The notes under the pieces were generated by a model. That model saw only the letters and a program-made list of their open reading frames with translations, was not told the origin of the DNA and did not search any database. A program made the translations under genes and the position numbers. From Selenomonadaceae bacterium (GTDB lineage Bacteria; Bacillota; Negativicutes; Selenomonadales; Selenomonadaceae): a stretch of 37,277 nucleotides of DNA. This document shows, piece after piece, positions 33,284-37,277 of the stretch (position 1 is its first letter; the number at the start of each line of letters is the position of its first letter). The stretch lies in the NCBI GenBank assembly GCA_017406175.1, contig JAFQZB010000036.1, forward strand, positions 1 to 37,277. The letters are read 5' to 3'.

Positions 33284-34521
33284 GCGACCCAGTAATTAAA
33301 GCTCACAGGATAAATATAACGGCAATTTCGCTGAAAGAGTCGATTACCTCTTAGCGGATGAACATAATGCTTTATTTGCTCAAGGATTTTCTCGTAATCC
33401 CAAGCGTGTCGACAGTAGTCTTGAATGATTTGAGCGGCGTTCTTAAAATTTACCTCGTAGTGATACTTCAAATTTTTAGGTTTTGGTAAACGAATTTGGC
33501 AGATAATTCTGCTGGTCAAATTGTATCGTATAAGGTGAGCAAAAAATTCTTGGAGGTTAAACAAATCCTTTTTGCTGTGAAAATGCAAAGCCCCAAGAGC
33601 GTGCTTTATATCTCTGAACGCCAGTTCGATTTTCCAGCGTTTTTCATACAAGGTCTTCAATCTTCGAGCAGAAAATTCTTGTCTTGGTAAATTAGTCGCA
33701 AGTACCAGCCATTTATCTTTGAGCCTTACTTTCACCAGTCTGAATGAAACGATGCAAGGTAGTTTCATATCCCACGCTTGGATTTTCATTCTGTATGGTA
33801 ACCGCTTAGTTTGTGCGCTGACTTCAAACTTCAAATCAAGGTCAAGTTCTTTGTCCGGTAAAGACTTAATTTCTTTAGTCATGCCACTGCGTATCCGAAT
33901 CAGATAGTTCAAATTAGGGATTCGATTGCAGTGCTCGAAGACTTTTAATCCGTCGTAACCTCTGTCCATGATTGCCAAAATCTTTTCCGACTCGGCAAGG
34001 GTAGTAAGCATTTTAACTGCGCCCTTACGCTCATCGGCTTTGTTCTTTGCTTCTATTACGCAATCGAGAAAATTTCTGTTCAAGATGTCGTAAGCGAAAT
34101 TGACGTGCATTCGATTCGCGCCGCCGTATTGGTTGCTTATTGTCGCGTATTCACTATCGGCACTGTAGAGCGAACTGAAGTCCGAGCCGTCCACTGCCAA
34201 CACTCTGTAGGCTTTATACTTTTTCGCTTTCTCCAGCGTGTCGTTGAATTTATGGAAGAGTTGCTTGAAGGATAAAATTTTAATTTTACTTCTGCTCTTT
34301 AAGATTGCCGCATCCGATATGTAGGAAAAATCCTTGTTGTTAAAGGCTTTTCTTATCTCTTCGCTCATGGAGTTCGCTCCGATGAAGAGCAAAAACCACA
34401 TCATGTCGTAGAAGGTCACTTTGCGATTTCGAGTGAAATCTTTTTGCGGATTAACGACGTACTGTTTCTTATTGTTATCCATTTCTTTTAGTATCGATTT
34501 TAAAACTTCTATGGGATTCAT
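33280..34521 (-). CDS. IS4-family DDE transposase
   Basis: A protein of 413 residues. It has the DDE pattern of the IS4 family: first Asp in VLAVDGSD near residue 115, second in IMDRGYDG near 195, and the Y-2-R-3-E-6-K signature YEKRWKIELAFRDIK near 290-304. An AAAGGA site precedes ATG 34521, and the stop falls inside the left inverted repeat. The length is normal and there is no frameshift, so the element may be active. The remaining C-terminal part is basic (RIICQIRLPKPKNLKYHY). It is transcribed opposite to topB and the tnpV-like gene that flank it. Confidence 0.93.
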   Translation of the reverse strand: MNPIEVLKSILKEMDNNKKQYVVNPQKDFTRNRKVTFYDMMWFLLFIGANSMSEEIRKAFNNKDFSYISDAAILKSRSKIKILSFKQLFHKFNDTLEKAKKYKAYRVLAVDGSDFSSLYSADSEYATISNQYGGANRMHVNFAYDILNRNFLDCVIEAKNKADERKGAVKMLTTLAESEKILAIMDRGYDGLKVFEHCNRIPNLNYLIRIRSGMTKEIKSLPDKELDLDLKFEVSAQTKRLPYRMKIQAWDMKLPCIVSFRLVKVRLKDKWLVLATNLPRQEFSARRLKTLYEKRWKIELAFRDIKHALGALHFHSKKDLFNLQEFFAHLIRYNLTSRIICQIRLPKPKNLKYHYEVNFKNAAQIIQDYCRHAWDYEKILEQIKHYVHPLRGNRLFQRNCRYIYPVSFNYWVA

Positions 34522-34569
34522 TTTATAACAGTCCTTTCATGACTATCATAAAATTTTTTCCCCTCTTCG

Positions 34570-34603
34570 TTAAGTTAATGGCATTGCCCATTATGGGCAC
34601 AAA
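34570..34603 (-). repeat. right terminal inverted repeat of the IS
   Basis: 34 bp, the reverse complement of the left repeat except for two positions. It ends in GGGCACAAA at 34603. Confidence 0.88.
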
Positions 34604-34657
34604 TAGGTGAAAGAAATAACGTAGTTGACATTTGCTATTTTGAAGGGAGCTTTTACA

Positions 34658-34960
34658 ATGAATTTTGAAAAGGATGATATTCCGTATATGGGCATGTGGG
34701 CTGACTTGCGGAAAAATTATCTGTTGGAGGAAAAGCCCGAAGATTACGCTGAACTCGTCGAAGAAAAAATGTTGATTGAATATCTGTCGGGCATAGAGGA
34801 TAGCTACAGTGACAGATTCGAGGAAATGGTAGAACGTCAAATGGAACGTGAAGGCGTTGACGAGGCGTTGAAAGTTAAAAATCCGCTCGAATGGGTCGGG
34901 TGCGTTAATAACATTCGCTCGCGTGTCAAAGAAATTTTAATTGCCGAGCTGTGCTCCTAA
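34658..34960 (+). CDS. TnpV-like protein (second copy)
   Basis: A protein of 100 residues with the same layout as the gene at 268-555: a MWADLRKNYLLEEKPEDYAELVEE stretch in the place of the first copy's VWGHLREVYIQ, then LIEYLSGIEDSYSDRFEEM, REGVDEALK and PLEWVGCVNNIRSRVKEILI. The tail matches TnpV more closely than the first copy does. ATG at 34658 has GAAGGGAG upstream. It lies 54 bases from the IS, which may have cut it off from topB; both would once have been in one operon. Its last codons (CTGTGCTC-TAA) begin the direct repeat that recurs at 36908. Confidence 0.75.
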   Translation: MNFEKDDIPYMGMWADLRKNYLLEEKPEDYAELVEEKMLIEYLSGIEDSYSDRFEEMVERQMEREGVDEALKVKNPLEWVGCVNNIRSRVKEILIAELCS

Positions 34961-35029
34961 AAAAATAAAACTTTGCAGTGCCTCTCAAGTGTTACGATTT
35001 TTGAAAGTAACATTTAAGGGGCTTTTTTT
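34949..35029 (+). repeat. direct repeat flanking the TPR gene, left copy
   Basis: About 81 bases that recur, with small gaps, at 36908-36995. The most conserved part is a 31-base identical core at 34981-35011, found again at 36948-36978. The left copy starts inside the last codons of the tnpV-like gene. Confidence 0.8.
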
Positions 35030-35030
35030 T
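34980..35030 (+). terminator. rho-independent terminator after the second tnpV-like gene
   Basis: Positions 34980-34995 and 35007-35022 form a 16-bp stem (three positions are G-U or mismatched) with an 11-base loop, then a run of eight T. It sits inside the left direct repeat. Confidence 0.85.
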
Positions 35031-35043
35031 CAGTAAGTCGTGT

Positions 35044-35049
35044 TATAAT
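35044..35049 (+). promoter_or_regulatory. -10 element for the TPR gene
   Basis: TATAAT lies 32 bases before the TPR start codon. The -35 region is a T-rich run without a clear box, part of the terminator tail, so the promoter is tentative. Confidence 0.45.
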
Positions 35050-35080
35050 TACTTACCAAGAAATTTTTGGAGGAATGGTT

Positions 35081-36907
35081 ATGAGTGAAAAAAAATCTGT
35101 GCTTAAAATTATCCTGAATCTTCTCCATAGTGTAAAGAAACTCAAAGAAAAATTAGAACCATACAACAAGGCTATAAAACTCAATCCAAACTCCGAAGAG
35201 GCTTACAAAAATCGGGGAAATGCTTATTGTGAAATCGGACAATACGAAAAAGCCATTTCAGACTACAATAAAGCAATCGAACTCAATCCAAACTATGTTG
35301 CGGCGTACAACAATCTTGGAATCGTTTATTCTAAATTAAAGCACTACAAGAAAGCTATTCAGGAATATAATAAAGCTCTTAAACTCAATCCGAATTTTGC
35401 TTTTGCATACAATAATCGCGGCTATGCTTATGAACTTCTTGAACAATACGAAAAAGCGATTCAAGACTATTCTAAAGCTCTCGAACTCAATCCGAATGAT
35501 TCTGAAGCGTATTTTTCTCGTGGAAATGCTTATTATCGCTTATACAAATACGATTTCGCGATTCAGGACTATTCCAAAGCTCTCGAACTCAATCCAAAGG
35601 CTTTCTATGCCTATAAAATTCGCAGAGACGCTTATTTCAGATTTATTAAACTTATTAAATACGAAAATGCGATTAAAAGATATTCTAAGGATATAAAACT
35701 CAATTCAAATAATTATGAAGCGTATTTTTTTCGCGGGATTGCTTATTATCTATCGGAAAAGGACGATTTGGCAATTAAAGACCTTTCTAAGGCTGTCAAA
35801 CTCAATCCTAAGGCTTACGAGGTCTATTTTTTTCTCGGAAATATTTATTACAACTTTGGTCAATATAATTTGGCGATTAAACATTATTCTAAGGCTTTAA
35901 AGCTCAATCCGAATGATTCTGATATATACACTCATCGCGCATTTTGTTACGGGAGCTTGGGGCAGTACGAAAAGGCGATTCAAGACCATTCTAAAGCTCT
36001 TGAACTCAATCCTAATGATGATTTAATTTACAGCAGTCGCGCAACTTGTTATGAACGCTTGGAACAGTACGAAAAAGCTATTCAAGACTATTCTAAAATT
36101 ATAGAACTTCACCCAAAAGATTCTGACGCTTACAGCGGTCTCGCATTTTGTTACAAACAGTTAAATCAATACGAAAAAGCGATTCAAAACTATTCTAAGG
36201 CTCTCGAACTCAATCCGAATGATGATTTAGTTTACAGCAGTCGTGCAACTTGTTATGAATGCTTGGAACAATACGAAAAGGCAGTTCAAGACTATTCTGC
36301 GATTATAGCACTTTATCCAAAGGATTCTGACGCTTACAGTAGCCGCGCACTTTGTTACAAACAATTAAACCAGTACGAAAATATGATTCAGGACTATTCC
36401 GCGATTATAAAACTCCATCCGAAAGATTCTGATGCTTATCTGACTCGCGGAAATGCCTATGATGATTTAAAGCAGTATGAAAAGGCAATTCAAGACTATT
36501 CAAAGGTTATAAAACTCAATCCGAACGATTCAGGTGCTTACGAAACCCGCGCAATCCGTTACAAATATATAAATCAATACGATTTGGCGATTCAAGATTA
36601 TTCCAAAGTTATCGAACTCAATCCTAATGCTCATTGGGCTTATGTCCTTCGCGGAAGTGCTTATCTTGAAATAAACCGTTACGAAGAAGCCATTAAAGAT
36701 TTTAAAAAGGCTACCGAACTAAATCCGCGCAATGTATCCGCTAAAAATAATCTCAGAGATTGCTATATCGCCAGTGGAAGTGCTTATTTAGAGGCAAAAG
36801 AGTACGAAAAAGCTATTCCGTATTTTGAAAAAGTTCTCGAACTTAATCCACGTAATGCACTTGCTAAAAAGAATTTAAAAGCTTGTTATAAAGCTCTTGG
36901 TAAGTAA
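35081..36907 (+). CDS. TPR-repeat protein
   Basis: A protein of 608 residues made of about seventeen 34-residue tetratricopeptide repeats of the form AYxxRGxAYxxLxQYEKAIQDYSKALELNPND. ATG at 35081 has GGAGG 7 bases before it; ATG at 35075 is only 1 base from that site. A short basic N-terminus (SEKKSVLKIILNLLHSVKK) is amphipathic and is not a clear signal peptide. TPR arrays bind other proteins; the partner is not evident. Two adjacent blocks of 68 residues (bases about 36010-36213 and 36214-36417) are nearly identical, which shows recent internal duplication. The gene sits between two direct repeats as if it were a cassette. Confidence 0.92.
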   Translation: MSEKKSVLKIILNLLHSVKKLKEKLEPYNKAIKLNPNSEEAYKNRGNAYCEIGQYEKAISDYNKAIELNPNYVAAYNNLGIVYSKLKHYKKAIQEYNKALKLNPNFAFAYNNRGYAYELLEQYEKAIQDYSKALELNPNDSEAYFSRGNAYYRLYKYDFAIQDYSKALELNPKAFYAYKIRRDAYFRFIKLIKYENAIKRYSKDIKLNSNNYEAYFFRGIAYYLSEKDDLAIKDLSKAVKLNPKAYEVYFFLGNIYYNFGQYNLAIKHYSKALKLNPNDSDIYTHRAFCYGSLGQYEKAIQDHSKALELNPNDDLIYSSRATCYERLEQYEKAIQDYSKIIELHPKDSDAYSGLAFCYKQLNQYEKAIQNYSKALELNPNDDLVYSSRATCYECLEQYEKAVQDYSAIIALYPKDSDAYSSRALCYKQLNQYENMIQDYSAIIKLHPKDSDAYLTRGNAYDDLKQYEKAIQDYSKVIKLNPNDSGAYETRAIRYKYINQYDLAIQDYSKVIELNPNAHWAYVLRGSAYLEINRYEEAIKDFKKATELNPRNVSAKNNLRDCYIASGSAYLEAKEYEKAIPYFEKVLELNPRNALAKKNLKACYKALGK

Positions 36908-36995
36908 CTGTGCTCGTAAAAAAGCAAAAAAATAAGAATTTGCGGAACCTCTCAAGTGTTACGATTTTTGAAAGTAACTTTTGGGGGGATTTTTT
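36908..36995 (+). repeat. direct repeat flanking the TPR gene, right copy
   Basis: It starts right after the TPR stop with CTGTGCTCGTAA, which looks like a leftover of the end of the tnpV-like gene, and continues through the same 31-base core (36948-36978) as the left copy. Confidence 0.8.
36947..36995 (+). terminator. terminator-like hairpin that includes the next ribosome site
   Basis: Positions 36948-36962 pair with 36974-36988 (some G-U pairs), followed by ATTTTTT. The G-run of the 3' arm (36983-36988) is also the likely Shine-Dalgarno of the gene at 36996, so the hairpin may act as an attenuator or translation block as well as a terminator. Confidence 0.6.
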
Positions 36996-37277
36996 ATGTC
37001 AGATATAACGACAACAGAAATTGAGGCAAGGAATCAAGAATATTTAAACGGTTTGCAGGGCAATATCGGAAAATATCTGTCGTTCTTGTCAACGATGGCG
37101 AGATTTCACAAGTATGAAGTCGCAGATTTAACGAGCTTTGCACTGGAAGCTCCTGCAATGTTCACGGCAGTGGCGAGTAAAGAACTTTGGGCTAAACATT
37201 TTCGTCGCAAGATAAGTCAAACGGCTAAAGGCGTGACTTTGATTAAAGACGGCAAGAAAACTGTCTATTATGATGTC
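36996..37277 (+). CDS. start of a large mobile-element protein (partial)
   Basis: 94 residues are visible before the window ends, with no stop. The sequence YLSFLSTMARFHKYEVADLTSF followed by AVASKELWAKHFRRKIS and GVTLIKDGKKTVYYDV resembles the first domain of very large LPD/ArdC-type helicase or methylase proteins in conjugative elements of Bacillota. That domain is thought to bind DNA. ATG at 36996 is preceded by GGGGGG at 36983-36988. The match is from memory and rests on a short segment, so the product name is tentative. Confidence 0.5.
   Translation, partial: MSDITTTEIEARNQEYLNGLQGNIGKYLSFLSTMARFHKYEVADLTSFALEAPAMFTAVASKELWAKHFRRKISQTAKGVTLIKDGKKTVYYDV

Larger units (their letters stand above)
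33250..34603. mobile_element. IS4-family insertion sequence, 1354 bp
   Basis: Terminal inverted repeats of 34 bp (33250-33283 and 34570-34603) match at 32 positions; both mismatches fall at the centres of small internal palindromes. One transposase gene fills the element on the - strand. I see no convincing target-site duplication next to the ends. Confidence 0.9.

Noticed and set aside
35160..36900. Regular 102-base repeats considered as an array of non-coding repeats
   Set aside because: They are in-frame TPR units of 34 codons with a clear start, ribosome site and stop.
1..37277. tRNA, rRNA and CRISPR features
   Set aside because: Scanning both strands by eye showed no cloverleaf with a TTCGA-type arm, no rRNA-like conserved segments and no direct repeats with unique spacers; short ones could be missed without a covariance search.

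Overview
The window looks like accessory DNA from a low-GC Bacillota. A Negativicutes-type host is possible, but that guess rests only on the style of the genes. Supporting signs are strong GGAGG-type ribosome binding sites, several TTG and GTG starts, many hairpin-plus-T-tract terminators, and mobile-element genes typical of Bacillota: two TnpV-like genes, a MobA/MobL relaxase, topoisomerase III, a serine recombinase and an IS4-family insertion sequence. I see no housekeeping genes, rRNA, tRNA or CRISPR array, and no stretch over 300 bases without a gene or element.

Region 1 (1-600) is the end of an unrecognised gene plus a TnpV-like gene, closed by a terminator. Region 2 (about 690-8554, + strand) is a tight six-gene operon: Hanks-type Ser/Thr kinase; a protein with a long Arg/Glu helix; a double zinc ribbon with an FHA domain; a small radical SAM protein; a cytoplasmic leucine-rich-repeat protein; and a ClpB-like AAA+ ATPase. 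Region 3 (8556-18857, - strand) meets it head to head one base away. It holds seven Sel1/TPR-like repeat proteins, two PPP-family phosphatases (one intact, one with damaged catalytic motifs) and two WYL-type regulators. Together regions 2 and 3 suggest one phosphorylation-based system: kinase writer, FHA reader, phosphatase eraser, repeat-protein scaffolds, an AAA+ remodeller and WYL sensors. That assignment is inference.

Region 4 (18888-23954) is a mobilisation module: a large relaxase on the - strand, a candidate oriT region, and divergent small genes including a TraD-like and a DUF4315-like protein. Region 5 (24089-31128) is a defence-like island: serine recombinase, a single-chain Type ISP restriction-modification enzyme whose gene overlaps it, then a GHKL ATPase, a STAS-like protein and a PIN-domain protein, ending at a terminator.

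Region 6 (31229-37277) holds topB, a 1354-bp IS4-family element with 34-bp inverted repeats, a second tnpV-like gene, a TPR-repeat gene bounded by imperfect direct repeats of about 80 bp that each contain a terminator hairpin, and the start of a large mobile-element protein cut by the window end. The whole window reads as part of a mobilisable or integrative element carrying one probable signalling or defence system and one R-M/PIN island.
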